Of a DNA stretch of 64,000 nucleotides, positions 45,951 to 55,335 are shown one piece after another. The notes below the pieces were generated by a model. That model had not been told where the DNA came from, searched no databases, and was given only the letters and a program-made list of their open reading frames with translations. Both the position numbers and the translations under genes were made by a program. The stretch is from Bradyrhizobium sp. CB3481 (GTDB taxonomy: Bacteria > Pseudomonadota > Alphaproteobacteria > Rhizobiales > Xanthobacteraceae): assembly GCF_029714305.1 (NCBI RefSeq), contig NZ_CP121647.1, positions 2,996,501-3,060,500 of the forward strand, given 5' to 3'. Each line of letters opens with the position of its first letter. The stretch's first letter is position 1.

Positions 45951-47744
45951 ATGGCTAGCAGTTCGACGCATGAGCATAGGTTCCTCTCCGTAGATGTACG
46001 GAGAAGCCCAGGTGCAACCGTCGCTGTCCGATATTGCCTGCCAGTGCTCAGCTTCGCTTGGTGGGCCGTCGCTTGTTTGCCGGCGCATGCGCAGCAGGCG
46101 AACCAGCCCGCCTACGATCCGAGGCAGACCGAAAAGCGCTTCGAGGATCAACAATCCAGCCAAGGCGCGAACGGCCGGCCTCGATTGCCATCGCCGCAAT
46201 TCGCGGGGGCAACCGGGCGAGGGGATTCCCGGCCGCTGTTTGTGCTTCGGCACGTCGCGATCGCCGGCGCGGTAGCCATCCCGCAGGATCGGCTGGTGAC
46301 GGCGTATCAACCCTTTCTCGGGAAACAGGTGTCGCAGGGCGATCTGGCCGCGATCGCCAGCGCGGTCAGCGACGTCTATCGTGCCGCCGGCTTTCATCTC
46401 AGCCGGGCAATCGTTCCGCCGCAGGACATCCAAGGTGGCGCGCTTCGCATCCAGGTCATCGAAGGCAGCATTACCGAGTTGACGCTGAAGGGAGACGCCG
46501 CCGGGCAATTCGGCGTCCGCGCGATGCTTGGCGCCGTGCTGGCGGAACAGCCTTCGCGGCTGGCGACGCTCGAACGGCAATTGCTGCTCATCAACGGCCG
46601 GCCCGGCGTGCGGATCGAGGATACCGCGATCGATGAGATCGGCACGGCCAGCGGCCATTTCCGCCTGATCCTCTCGGTGAAGACCTGGCATGTCTTCACG
46701 TCGTTCGGCGTCGATAATCTGGGCTCGTCGTCGGTCGGACCCTGGCAAAGCTACGGCACGGCCGCGTTCAATTCCTATCTGACGCCGGGCGACTCCTTTG
46801 TGGTCAATCTCTCGACCACACCGGGCGATGTGCGCCAGCTCGCATTCGGCCGTCTGTCTTACGAGATGCCGGTCGGCACCGATGGCGCACGCATCGGCGC
46901 GTCGGGCTATTACAGCGAAGTCTGGCCCGGCGATTACCGTCGCCTCTATAGCGACAACATCAAGACCGAGTCGTTCGAATTTCGCGGCAGCATCGTTCCG
47001 CTGCAATCGCAGAAATCCACGTTGACGCTCACCGCGGCCGCCGGCTTCACCAATTCCAACGAAAACGATGTCTTCGGCCCGATCTATGCCGATCGCATCC
47101 GCACGGCGAGCCTGACGGCGGACTACCGCCTGCAGGACAATTTCGGCGGCACCAATTATCTGACGGTGAATTATCGCCAGGGCCTCGATATCTTCGGTGC
47201 GTCGCACCGCGGCGACGACTACCTGTCGCGCGTCGGCGCATCCGGCAATTTCTCCGCATTGAATTTCTGGTTCACGCGCTACCAGGCGCTGGCGGATGCC
47301 TGGTCGCTGAAACTGGCCGCGGCCGGGCAGGCCGCGTCCGGCCCGTTGTTCACCTCGCAGCAATTCTATCTCGGCGGCCTCGCCTTCGGTCGCGGCTATG
47401 GCAGCGCCGAGATCAGCGGCGATAACGGCCTGGCGGGCTCGGTCGAATTGCGCTTCGACCAGAAGACCAGCCTGCGCTATCTCAGCGGCTATCAGCTCTA
47501 CGGCTTCGTCGACAGCGGCGTTGCCTGGAATGACGGGTATCGCCCCAGCGACGGCATCACGCTCGTCTCAGCCGGTGCCGGCGTCCGCTTCTTCATGCTC
47601 GACGGCCTGCAGGCCGATATCGGCGTAGCGGCGCCGCTCAGCTATCGCGCGCCCGACAATCCGACCCGCGGCGCACGCGTGCTGCTCTCGTTGTCGAGCG
47701 CGCTGAAGCTTTGTCCGGTCCGCGCAGCGACCCGCTGCCTCTAG
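45951..47744 (+). CDS. TpsB-type outer-membrane transporter (ShlB/FhaC/HecB family)
   Basis: 597 residues. Leader ending ACLPAHAQQ, then a POTRA-type domain (FVLRHVAIAGAVAIPQDRLV, VSDVYRAAGFHLSRAIVPPQ, LRIQVIEGSITEL) and a long beta barrel with many aromatic ends. Family motifs include NFWFTRYQALADAWSLKLAA, FYLGGLAFGRGYGSAEISGD (VRGY-type motif) and GFVDSGVAWND. These proteins export large TpsA proteins across the outer membrane. No TpsA gene is in the window, so the partner is elsewhere or lost. The FecR protein sits divergently next to it. Confidence 0.93.
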   Translation: MASSSTHEHRFLSVDVRRSPGATVAVRYCLPVLSFAWWAVACLPAHAQQANQPAYDPRQTEKRFEDQQSSQGANGRPRLPSPQFAGATGRGDSRPLFVLRHVAIAGAVAIPQDRLVTAYQPFLGKQVSQGDLAAIASAVSDVYRAAGFHLSRAIVPPQDIQGGALRIQVIEGSITELTLKGDAAGQFGVRAMLGAVLAEQPSRLATLERQLLLINGRPGVRIEDTAIDEIGTASGHFRLILSVKTWHVFTSFGVDNLGSSSVGPWQSYGTAAFNSYLTPGDSFVVNLSTTPGDVRQLAFGRLSYEMPVGTDGARIGASGYYSEVWPGDYRRLYSDNIKTESFEFRGSIVPLQSQKSTLTLTAAAGFTNSNENDVFGPIYADRIRTASLTADYRLQDNFGGTNYLTVNYRQGLDIFGASHRGDDYLSRVGASGNFSALNFWFTRYQALADAWSLKLAAAGQAASGPLFTSQQFYLGGLAFGRGYGSAEISGDNGLAGSVELRFDQKTSLRYLSGYQLYGFVDSGVAWNDGYRPSDGITLVSAGAGVRFFMLDGLQADIGVAAPLSYRAPDNPTRGARVLLSLSSALKLCPVRAATRCL

Positions 47745-48148
47745 ATCGGCTCATAGCTCTCGTTGTTGCAGGTATCCTCCGGCTCGATCTGCCTGCGATC
47801 GGCAATCACGCCATCGGAAATCTCGATCCGATAGGTCTGCGTGCCCAGCGGCTTGCCGGTCACCGAAACCACCTCGGCCTTGACGCAGGCGGTCCAGCCG
47901 GGTCCGCGGAGGTTGGGGCGCGGCTCGGATACGCGGACATTGGCCGGCTGCGAGGCCGCGGTGAAGACCGAATCCAGTTTGTCCTTCAGCAAGCGCTTGA
48001 CGTTGGGCGGCGGCTCGAGCGGGGCGGCTTCGGGCACCTTGGCGCGCATGAATTCGGGCACCGGCGCGCGGATATCGGCAAAGCCACAACCCGCAAGCGC
48101 CAGCGCTGCGCCCGCCACCAGCGCTATGTGAACCCCGATCCGCCGCAT
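47741..48148 (-). CDS. Small lipoprotein
   Basis: 135 residues. Lipobox LALAGCGFA near the start predicts a lipid-anchored protein. The rest (PEFMRAKVPEAAPLEPPPNV, LLKDKLDSVFTAAS, PGWTACVKAEVVSVTGKPLG, YRIEISDGVIADRRQIEPED) is conserved in style, but I know no name for the family. It overlaps the TpsB stop by four bases in convergent orientation. Confidence 0.8.
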   Translation of the reverse strand: MRRIGVHIALVAGAALALAGCGFADIRAPVPEFMRAKVPEAAPLEPPPNVKRLLKDKLDSVFTAASQPANVRVSEPRPNLRGPGWTACVKAEVVSVTGKPLGTQTYRIEISDGVIADRRQIEPEDTCNNESYEPI

Positions 48149-48374
48149 CTAAGGTTGTTCTTAACCCGAAGGCTGCGTTCCGGACAGACCATTGCGGTCC
48201 TGTCAACATAACGATCTCGCGACTGTGATTCACATCACTTCGCAGGACGTTGGCTCGCGACAACATCGCCGCTGAATCGGGCTTCTTGTCACACCTCCCA
48301 TCGCGCGACCGGCCTGAACCTTTGGCCTCGAGGCCGTGACCAATCGCTAACCTGTATTGTCTGGAGCTGGCATC

Positions 48375-49826
48375 ATGTTCCGTCACACGCTGCTCAAGCT
48401 GATGATTCCCGCCGCGCTTGTCCTGGGAACACACCCGGCCTTTGCCGAGAGCCGTCTTGCACTGGTGATCGGCCAGTCCGCCTATCGCTCGGTGCCGGCG
48501 CTGCCCAATCCCGCCAATGACGCCAAGGCGGTCACGCAATTGTTGACCGATTCCGACTTCGAAGTGTCGACCGCCTCCGACCTTTCGCAGAATCAGATCC
48601 GCGAGGCGGTCAGCGAATTCGCCGGCAAGGTGGCGGCCAAGGGCGCCGACACCGTTGCCCTGATGTTTTATGCCGGCCATGGGTTGCAGGTCGACGGCGA
48701 GAATTTCCTGATCCCGGTCGATATCGACGCCAAGCGCGAGGCCGACATTCCGCTCCAGGCGGTTCGCCTCAACGACGTCCTGAACACTCTGACCTCGGTG
48801 CCGAGCCGGATGCGCATCCTGATGCTCGACGCCTGCCGCAACAATCCGTTCCCGGAATTGAAGACGGCCGGCAGCGGCCTTGCGCTGGTCGACGCCAAGG
48901 TCGGCGCGCCCGGCACGTTCCTGTCGTTCTCGACCTCGCCAGGCGCGGTTGCCGAGGACGGCAGCGGCTCCAACAGCCCGTATACGACCGCGCTGCTTGC
49001 GGCCGGACGCGAGCAGATTCCGATCGAGGAGACCTTCAAGCGGGTGCGGCTTGCGGTGAACAAGGTCACCGAGGGACGCCAGACCCCATGGGACAGCTCC
49101 TCGCTAACGGAAGATTTTCGCTTCGCGGGCGCATCGGTCGCAGGACCGAAGCCCGCCGCCGCACCCAAGAAGACCGTGGCCGAGTGGACGCGCGACCTGA
49201 ACGGCAAGCCGGTCGAAGCGGCGAACGAGTTGATCGTGGCCGACGGTACCGACGAGGCCTATGAGGCGTTTGCCGGCCTCTATCCGCAGACGACGCTTGG
49301 GCGGCTGGCACGCGAGTGGCTGGTCCGGCACCGCCGCATGGTGGCGTGGAACGAGGCCGTGCTGATCAACACCGCGTCTGGATATCGCTCGTTCCTGGCG
49401 AAATTCCCCGACAGCGATCTCAGCGCGACCGCGCGCAAGCTCGAGCAGCGGCTGCGCAACCGGCCCGAGTTCACGCCGGCCGTCGCTGCGGCCAACGCCG
49501 CGATCCCGCAAAACGTCGCGCTAACCTGTCCCTGCAACGCGCAGCCGCCGCAACAGCAGCCGATCAAGGTCAATGCGCCGGTCCGGCGCGTCGAGCCTGA
49601 AACGCCGAAGAAGCGGGGCGATCGCAAGCCGCCGCGCCGGAGCGATCCGGATGATGACGACGTCGTGGTCGTCCGCCGTCCGCCCCCGCGCGTGGTGTAC
49701 GACGCGCCGCCACCGCCGCCGGTCAGCATCGGCATCGGCATTGGTCTCGGTGGTTTCGGCGGCGGCCGCGGCGGCCACTATGGCGGCGGCCAGTATAGTG
49801 GCGGCTATCGCAGGGGTGGATACTGA
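48375..49826 (+). CDS. Secreted caspase-like (metacaspase) protein with Gly-rich tail
   Basis: 483 residues from ATG 48375 (GGAG upstream). Signal peptide ending HPAFA, then the peptidase C14 fold: RLALVIGQSAYRSVPALPNP, LMFYAGHGLQVDGENFLIPV (catalytic His) and MRILMLDACRNNPFPELKTA (catalytic Cys), then LSFSTSPGAVAEDG and SPYTTALL. A middle region and a Gly/Arg/Pro tail (GLGGFGGGRGGHYGGGQYSG) follow. The dyad is intact. Secreted bacterial caspase-like proteins are known, but targets are not. It precedes a PQQ dehydrogenase after a terminator. Confidence 0.92.
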   Translation: MFRHTLLKLMIPAALVLGTHPAFAESRLALVIGQSAYRSVPALPNPANDAKAVTQLLTDSDFEVSTASDLSQNQIREAVSEFAGKVAAKGADTVALMFYAGHGLQVDGENFLIPVDIDAKREADIPLQAVRLNDVLNTLTSVPSRMRILMLDACRNNPFPELKTAGSGLALVDAKVGAPGTFLSFSTSPGAVAEDGSGSNSPYTTALLAAGREQIPIEETFKRVRLAVNKVTEGRQTPWDSSSLTEDFRFAGASVAGPKPAAAPKKTVAEWTRDLNGKPVEAANELIVADGTDEAYEAFAGLYPQTTLGRLAREWLVRHRRMVAWNEAVLINTASGYRSFLAKFPDSDLSATARKLEQRLRNRPEFTPAVAAANAAIPQNVALTCPCNAQPPQQQPIKVNAPVRRVEPETPKKRGDRKPPRRSDPDDDDVVVVRRPPPRVVYDAPPPPPVSIGIGIGLGGFGGGRGGHYGGGQYSGGYRRGGY

Positions 49827-49847
49827 GGTAGCGATGGGGTAATTGAT

Positions 49848-49875
49848 CCCGCAAGCGTTGCGACACGCTTGCGGG
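49848..49875 (+). terminator. Hairpin between the caspase-like and PQQ genes
   Basis: Perfect 10-base arms CCCGCAAGCG / CGCTTGCGGG with an 8-base loop. No T-run follows, so it could be a weak terminator or a translational element; its 3' end is 6 bases before the next start codon. Confidence 0.6.
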
Positions 49876-49881
49876 GGTGGA

Positions 49882-51915
49882 ATGCGAAGTCCGGTTCGTC
49901 TGCTCGCTTTCTTCATTGTCATCCTGTGCGCCTGTATCTCGCCTCCGTCCTCCGCCTGGGAGCACTGGGGCGGCGATCGCGGCGGATCGCGGTTTTCGCC
50001 ACTGGGCCAGATCACGCCCGACAATGTCGATAGCCTCGTCCGCGCCTGGGAATTTCGCACCGGCGATCTCGACAGCCGCCCGCCCGAGGCGATGCGGCGC
50101 ACCAAGTTTCAGGCGACCCCGCTGCTGGTCGAGGACAGCCTGATCTTCTGCTCGCCCTTCAACGAGGTCATCGCGCTCGATCCTGGTTCTGGGGCGCAGA
50201 AGTGGCGGTTCGATCCGAAAATCTCGACCAATCAGCGCCCGGCCAACCGCTACAATTGCCGCGGTGTCGCCTATTGGGTCGATGCAAAGGCCGCCGACGG
50301 CGCCGCCTGCCGCGCGCGAATCTTCATGGGCACCAATGACGCGCGCGTCATCGCGCTCGATGCGAGGTCAGGCGTGCCTTGCGCCGATTTCGGCGCGGGT
50401 GGCGAGATCAAGATCGATATCGGCATGCCGCTGGAATGGCCGGGCGAATTCCAGATCACCTCGGCGCCGGTGATCGCGCGCGATACCGTCATCGTCGGCT
50501 CGGCGATCTCGGACAACCGCCGCGTCGAGGCACCTGATGGCAGAGTGCGCGCCTTCGATGCGCGAACCGGACGCGCACGCTGGACTTTTGATCCGCTTGA
50601 TCGTAGCGGCATCAGCGCAGGCCATGCCAATGTCTGGGCGCCGATGTCGGCGGACGAGGAGAGGGGCCTGGTGTTCCTGCCGACGTCCTCGCCGAGCCCG
50701 GACTTCTGGGGCGGCAAGCGGCCCGGCAATAACGCGCACGCCAACTCGGTCGTGGCGTTGCGCGCCGAGACTGGTGAATTGGTGTGGTCATATCAGACCG
50801 TGCATCACGATGTCTGGGACTACGATCTGCCGGCGCAGCCGACGCTGGCGCGGATCGATACCGGCGAGGGTCAGCGCGACGTCGTGATCCAGCCGACCAA
50901 GCAGGGATTTGTCTTCGTGCTCGACCGTGACACCGGCAAGCCGGTGTGGCCGGTGGAAGAACGCGCCGTGCCGCAGGGCGGCGCCGAGGGCGAGCAGCTC
51001 TCGCCGACGCAGCCGTTTCCGAGCCATGTGCCGCCGTTGCTGTCGCAGCAGATTTCGGCTGACGACGTGTTCGGCCTGATCCCGTTCTGGGAGCGCGAGG
51101 CCTGCCGCGCCAAGGTCGCCGCCGCGCGCAATGACGGCCTCTACACGCCGCCTTCAACGCAAGGCACGGTCGTGTTTCCGATGACGGGCGGCGGCGTGAA
51201 CTGGGGCGGCGCCGCGTTCGATCCCGTCAACCAGATCCTCATCGCCAATACGACGCGGGCGATCCACCTCGTCAAATTGATCCCGCGGAGCCAGACGCAA
51301 GGCTTCGAGCCGCCGCCGGGGCATGATTTCGGTCGGCAGCAGGGCGCGCCCTTTGCGATGACCCGGGCGGTTGCGCTGTCGCCGCTGGGGCTGCTCTGCA
51401 ACAAGCCGCCATGGGGCGAGATGGTCGCGGTCGATCTCAAGGGCGGCAAGATTCTCTGGCGCTCCCGCGTCGGCACAACGGAGGACCGCGCGCCGCTCGG
51501 CCTTGCGTTGCCGTTCGGCACGCCGCTGGTCAGTGGCGTTGCGATCACCGCCGGCGGTCTCATCTTCACCGGCGCGATGGATGCTTACTTGCGTGCCTTC
51601 GACGCGCGCTCGGGGCGCGAACTGTGGCAAGGGCGTCTGCCGGTGCCAGGTGTCGCCAATCCCATGACCTACATGTGGAACGACGAGCAATATGTCGCGA
51701 TCGGCGCCGGCGGCCATTCGGAGTCCGGCACCACGATCGGCGACAGCGTGGTCGCATTCCGTCTGGCGCGGCCGGGGGAATCGCCCTCGCTGCGCTCGCG
51801 CACGATCGATCGGCCCGGCGGACGCTTCATGAGCGGGGCGATTGCGGTCGGGCTCGTGATCGTACTGATGGCGGCGCTCGTCTGGCGCTGGCGGCGGCGC
51901 AGGGTGGGGGTGTGA
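49882..51915 (+). CDS. Membrane-anchored PQQ-dependent dehydrogenase, glucose-dehydrogenase type
   Basis: 677 residues from ATG 49882. Leader (LLAFFIVILCACISPPSSAW), then the eight-bladed PQQ propeller: EHWGGDRGGSRFSPLGQITP, NRYNCRGVAYW, RIFMGTNDARVIALDARSG, SAISDNRRVEAPDGRVRAFD, VVALRAETGELVWSYQTVHH, DVWDYDLPAQPTLA, RTGRARWTFDPLDRSGISAG. The sequence resembles the periplasmic part of membrane glucose dehydrogenase, but the five N-terminal membrane helices are absent. Instead one helix near the C-terminus (AIAVGLVIVLMAALVWRWRR) would anchor it. The electron acceptor and substrate are not known. Confidence 0.9.
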   Translation: MRSPVRLLAFFIVILCACISPPSSAWEHWGGDRGGSRFSPLGQITPDNVDSLVRAWEFRTGDLDSRPPEAMRRTKFQATPLLVEDSLIFCSPFNEVIALDPGSGAQKWRFDPKISTNQRPANRYNCRGVAYWVDAKAADGAACRARIFMGTNDARVIALDARSGVPCADFGAGGEIKIDIGMPLEWPGEFQITSAPVIARDTVIVGSAISDNRRVEAPDGRVRAFDARTGRARWTFDPLDRSGISAGHANVWAPMSADEERGLVFLPTSSPSPDFWGGKRPGNNAHANSVVALRAETGELVWSYQTVHHDVWDYDLPAQPTLARIDTGEGQRDVVIQPTKQGFVFVLDRDTGKPVWPVEERAVPQGGAEGEQLSPTQPFPSHVPPLLSQQISADDVFGLIPFWEREACRAKVAAARNDGLYTPPSTQGTVVFPMTGGGVNWGGAAFDPVNQILIANTTRAIHLVKLIPRSQTQGFEPPPGHDFGRQQGAPFAMTRAVALSPLGLLCNKPPWGEMVAVDLKGGKILWRSRVGTTEDRAPLGLALPFGTPLVSGVAITAGGLIFTGAMDAYLRAFDARSGRELWQGRLPVPGVANPMTYMWNDEQYVAIGAGGHSESGTTIGDSVVAFRLARPGESPSLRSRTIDRPGGRFMSGAIAVGLVIVLMAALVWRWRRRRVGV

Positions 51916-51933
51916 CACGCGCCGCATACACGA

Positions 51934-52036
51934 CTGTCATTCCCGCGCATGCGGGAATGCAGTACGCCGCGGCTTATCAGTCCGGTCACTGCCGTCTCTG
52001 GAATACTGGATCCTCCGCCTTCGCGGAGGATGACAG
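51934..52036. repeat. Palindromic intergenic repeat, family C
   Basis: About 103 bases opening CTGTCATTCCCGCGCATGCG and closing CCTTCGCGGAGGATGACAG, with an inner CAGTACGCCGCGG and TGGAATACTGGATCCTCCGC. Ends are mutually inverted (CTGTCAT/ATGACAG). A second copy is at 61772-61874. It lies after the PQQ gene. Confidence 0.85.
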
Positions 52037-52065
52037 TGGAGAAGACTAGGTGCGTCCCGTGCGCC

Positions 52066-52527
52066 CTACAGCATCGCAAACGCGCTCGAGACCATTGCGA
52101 CCGGCTTGTTGTCGGCGGCGGATAGCAGCGTGACGCGGCCGAAGCTCATGGTGCGTCCGAGGCGGACCACGCGGGCGTCGGCCAGCACGTCGGAGGCCGA
52201 GACCGCACGCATGAAGTGCGTGGTCTGGTCTACCGTGGTCATGGCGCGATAGCCGCGGTTGGCGGCGAGGTTGGCGATCACCATCGCGGTGTCGGCAAAG
52301 GCCATCAGCGCCTGGCCGGAGACCGTGCCGCCATTGCGGCACAGCCGCTCCGAGAACGGCAGGCGCAGGATCGCGCCGGGCTGCCAGTCGGCAGCGTCGC
52401 CGGATGGCGTCACGTCAAAGCGTTCGACGGACAAATTGAGATCCATCACCCATGGCGCAAATACTTCGCCGAGCACGCGCCGCGCGTCCGCGATGCCGAA
52501 TTCCGCCGCTTGTGGCTCTTGTTGCAT
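52066..52527 (-). CDS. PaaI-like hotdog thioesterase
   Basis: 153 residues from ATG 52525-52527; ATG 52543-52545 is an alternative. The hotdog core is RLCRNGGTVSGQALMAFADT, AMVIANLAANRGYRAMTTVD, QTTHFMRAVSASDVLADARV and RLGRTMSFGRVTLLSAADNK. The GG.VS.....FAD.A pattern and TVD..T.FMRA strand are typical of small acyl-CoA thioesterases. Catalytic residues lie in GGTVSGQALMAFADTA. Substrate unknown. Confidence 0.88.
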   Translation of the reverse strand: MQQEPQAAEFGIADARRVLGEVFAPWVMDLNLSVERFDVTPSGDAADWQPGAILRLPFSERLCRNGGTVSGQALMAFADTAMVIANLAANRGYRAMTTVDQTTHFMRAVSASDVLADARVVRLGRTMSFGRVTLLSAADNKPVAMVSSAFAML

Positions 52528-52696
52528 GAATGTCAGTTTCCTCATCCGTCTTGCTGTCGGCGCATTGTAATGGTCATGGCGGCGAAGGGAACAGCGGGGC
52601 CATCGACCCAAAGACGAGAGCGCTTGCGCTTGGCGGCCCCATTGGGCCGGTGCTATCTTTCCGGGCAAACGCTGAAGCGTCCGAAGGAGAGTTTCA

Positions 52697-52975
52697 ATGA
52701 GAATGCTGAGCGCGGCCGCGGTGGTCGTATCTTTGACGGTGCCGGCCTACGCACAGATGCAGACCCCCAATATCAACCTGCTGCCGGAGACGCAGTCCAA
52801 GTCGCCTGAGGAGAAGGAGCAGGATGCGATCAAGGACAGGGCCTACAGGGACTCCTTGAAGAAGATTCCGGACGCCAAAGCCTCCTCCGATCCCTGGGGC
52901 ACCGTGCGCAGCTCGGAGGCGCCCAAGGCCGCCGCGCCCGCCAAGAAGAGCAAGACCGGTAGCAGCAGCCAGTGA
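52697..52975 (+). CDS. Small exported hypothetical protein
   Basis: 92 residues, ATG 52697 with GAAGGAGAG upstream. Signal peptide MLSAAAVVVSLTVPAYAQMQ, then a charged, mostly disordered mature part (QSKSPEEKEQDAIKDRAYRD, KASSDPWGTVRSSEAP, AKKSKTGSSSQ). The SPEE..Q....D..Y....KKIPD..A..DPWG pattern recurs in Bradyrhizobium proteins as I recall. Function unknown. Confidence 0.78.
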   Translation: MRMLSAAAVVVSLTVPAYAQMQTPNINLLPETQSKSPEEKEQDAIKDRAYRDSLKKIPDAKASSDPWGTVRSSEAPKAAAPAKKSKTGSSSQ

Positions 52976-53059
52976 CGGCGACAGGACGAGCGGACGAGTA
53001 GGATTCGTCCGCCGCCGCGCCTATATTAGGCCTGTCGTCATGCTGTCTGGAGTTGCGAC

Positions 53060-53290
53060 ATGGTCTTTCGCCCGCGGGATCTCGCGAGCCGGATGGCCGG
53101 CCGGCGCAAGCCGGGCGATGGCTATCTGCGCGAGACGTTTACGCTGCCGCGGGAAGAGGCCAGGGCGAAGGCGCGCGACTTCCTGAGCCGCTATCCCAAG
53201 GCCGCCTATATGAGCTCGGTGGAGAGCTGGCGCGAACTGCCCGGCGGCGACATCGAATTCACGATGCGCCGGCTCGCCAGCGCCGATTAG
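53060..53290 (+). CDS. Small conserved hypothetical protein
   Basis: 76 residues, PRDLASRMAGRRKPGDGYLR, then EEARAKARDFLSRYPKAAYM and SSVESWRELPGGDIEFTMRR. No signal peptide or membrane helix. Amphipathic and basic, with the FLSRYPKAAYMSSVESW block likely structural. I do not know its role. Confidence 0.75.
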   Translation: MVFRPRDLASRMAGRRKPGDGYLRETFTLPREEARAKARDFLSRYPKAAYMSSVESWRELPGGDIEFTMRRLASAD

Positions 53291-53503
53291 GTCTCATAAG
53301 CCCCTCATCGTGCACAGTGATGAGCGCCGGGTCTGGCTCGGTGCGCCTCCCCGGAATGGGGATGATGGCTGCAACTCAGCCGAAACAAGCGGCGGAATTC
53401 CACCGCGCGCCCACGATAAAGCCCCGATGCCCCGTTTTTTGCCTAATTCCGATAACTCGGTATTCAGGTGTTGAGCCTAGTATTTCTACGGACAGGAGAA
53501 ATC

Positions 53504-53839
53504 ATGGCGAGAGACCGCAAAGACCTCGGTGCCCGCAAGTTCGTCAGGGTCGACCTGCACAAGCCGGGATTTCTGATTCCGGCACCCGATGCACCTTGGA
53601 TCGAATGCTATATTCTCGACATTTCCGAGAACGGGGCCTGTCTTGATGTCGGTGACCTCGCCGTCCCGAAGATGTTCGGCCTTTCGCTGACCGCGGGTGG
53701 TGAGGTGCGGCGGATCTGTAGCCTGATCTGGCGCCGGGGCGAACTGATCGGCGTCCGCTTCGTCTCCGCGAGGGAACTGCGGCAGGGGACGCCACCGGCA
53801 AGCGAGCCGGACAAGGCTTCGCGCAAGGCGCACGCCTAA
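53504..53839 (+). CDS. PilZ-domain protein
   Basis: 111 residues from ATG 53504 with AGGAGAA upstream. ARKFVRVDLHKPGFL (arginine-containing start of the PilZ fold) and ECYILDISENGACLDVGD (D-x-S-x-x-G) are the c-di-GMP-contact regions, followed by GGEVRRICSLIWRRGELIGV and RFVSA. It is a stand-alone PilZ protein, a likely c-di-GMP receptor, and a possible partner of the GGDEF/EAL protein at 41.9-44.7 kb. The first arginine motif is not the classical RxxxR, so binding is not certain. Confidence 0.85.
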   Translation: MARDRKDLGARKFVRVDLHKPGFLIPAPDAPWIECYILDISENGACLDVGDLAVPKMFGLSLTAGGEVRRICSLIWRRGELIGVRFVSARELRQGTPPASEPDKASRKAHA

Positions 53840-53845
53840 AGCCCG

Positions 53846-54030
53846 TCAGCGCAACTTTCCGTCGATCCCCTGTAGGGTCTCCGAGATCAGGCGAATTCGG
53901 AACACCGGCTTGCTGGCTTCATCCAGCAGCTCCATCTGCCGCTCGGCATTTTCGCCAAAGTCTTCGGGAGATGCCCGCGACCATGTCGGCGTAGGCCCCG
54001 GTCATTTCGTGCGGTGCATTCAGGAAAGGC
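53846..54030 (-). pseudogene. Degraded small gene
   Basis: Minus frames combine into SNYNNLTPFLNAPHEMTGAY, then EDFGENAERQMELLDEASKP and VFRIRLISETLQGIDGKLR, ending at TGA 53846-53848. The second half looks like genuine protein and needs one frame change to join the first. No family recognised. Confidence 0.4.
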
Positions 54031-54091
54031 GTTAGGTTGTTGTAATTGCTGGAAAGAGTCGGGGCCGATCGCAGGAGATGCCGGAAGCGGA

Positions 54092-54271
54092 TTATTCCCG
54101 CTCGGCTTTCTTAAGCTCCCGATCGATCCGGAGCTGCACCCGCCGGATGGCAAGCAGGTTGAGCTTGGCTTCGGTCTTCCCCGTGACGACCTTGTCGCCA
54201 ATGCGGAATTGCCATTTCCAGATGCCCGGCGCGACCGCCGTTACGGTGTATTCGACGCCCTTGTGATTCAT
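54092..54271 (-). CDS. Small conserved hypothetical protein
   Basis: 59 residues: MNHKGVEYTVTAVAPGIWKW, QFRIGDKVVTGKTEAKLNLL, AIRRVQLRIDRELKKAERE. It has a clean start, stop and amphipathic C-terminal helix. Beta-hairpin plus helix is likely. I have seen similar short proteins in Bradyrhizobium but know no function. It is below the size usually called automatically. Confidence 0.65.
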   Translation of the reverse strand: MNHKGVEYTVTAVAPGIWKWQFRIGDKVVTGKTEAKLNLLAIRRVQLRIDRELKKAERE

Positions 54272-55335
54272 TACAAAAATCCCGCTGCGGCCCTAGCCGC
54301 TTCAAATCCAGACCTCATACTTAAAATTGCAGGCGTTAATCAATGCAACTAAATGAGATTTGCACAACCGCCGGCGCATATGGCGGCGAACGTCAGGCAA
54401 GCGCTGGAATTCCCACGCGGCCGGCGATCAGGGCGTCAGTGCCGCTGTGTCAGCATGAGGTCTATCTTAGACGAGACGCCGCGCATGGCCCAAAGGCTTT
54501 CCCCAAAAAAGCTTTGCGGCCTGGTCGACTTTAATCCAGGGCTTACGTTTTATGGAACGGCTCTCGCCGCCCGTGCGATACTGGACGCGGAAACCGCAGC
54601 GTTCCTGAACCCAACCGCGGCGACGCGGCCGAACTCCTCCCTCCCGCTGGTCTAACCCCACGTGGACGGCCGAATTCCCGTACCAGGACCGGTCCGGCCT
54701 TCCGTCAAAAGCACTGCGCCGCGCAAGCGGAATATGATCGCTTGGCGGCGCAGGCCTATTCCCCGAGTGATGCAATGTCCCAGGCAAGCATTTGGTCTGG
54801 GCGGCGGCCAAAAGGTTCAACGTCGCCCGCTATAGGTCGGGGCGATTTTGCGCGCTGAAACGGGAGTTTGGGGCGGGCCGTATCTGGTCGCTGAGGGCGG
54901 GGCGGTTCTTTGGAATTTCCCCGCCGCCGGCGACCTCGCTGCATAGCCCCATGCGGCGAGGCCGTTGGGCCGGGCGCTGCCGGCGGCGCCTATTCCTGAC
55001 GTGTCGGATAAGGCTGCCGCGGCGGAATATGGGTTCGCGAGGGTGCGTCCGGGCCGCGGATGGGCTGCGGCACCCGCGAGGGTTCGGGGGTGCGGCTGAG
55101 GCTGAAGAGCCGGGTGAGCAGATGGGCACCAAGCTGTTGAGGCGTCGGCAAGGATGTGTAGGGGAAGGCGATCTGTGCGTGCATGCTGCCAACCATAGGG
55201 TTGTCCACTTGACGGACAGTTCAGACGAAACCGCAAGCACGCCTAAAATTGTAAGCGGTGCACAACTTGCAGTTCGACTTGAAGATGAGGTCTGGAAAAC
55301 GATGAGGCCGCGCTTTGGCGGCCTCATCGCGAGAG
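54272..55335. other. Intergenic region, no gene supported
   Basis: About 1 kb of GC-rich sequence. Open frames on both strands (for example a 72-codon minus frame at 54990-55208 beginning MDNPMVGSMHAQIAFPYTSL) have no motif or ribosome binding site. A small RNA is possible, but I see no distinct hairpin with a T-tract. Confidence 0.45.
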
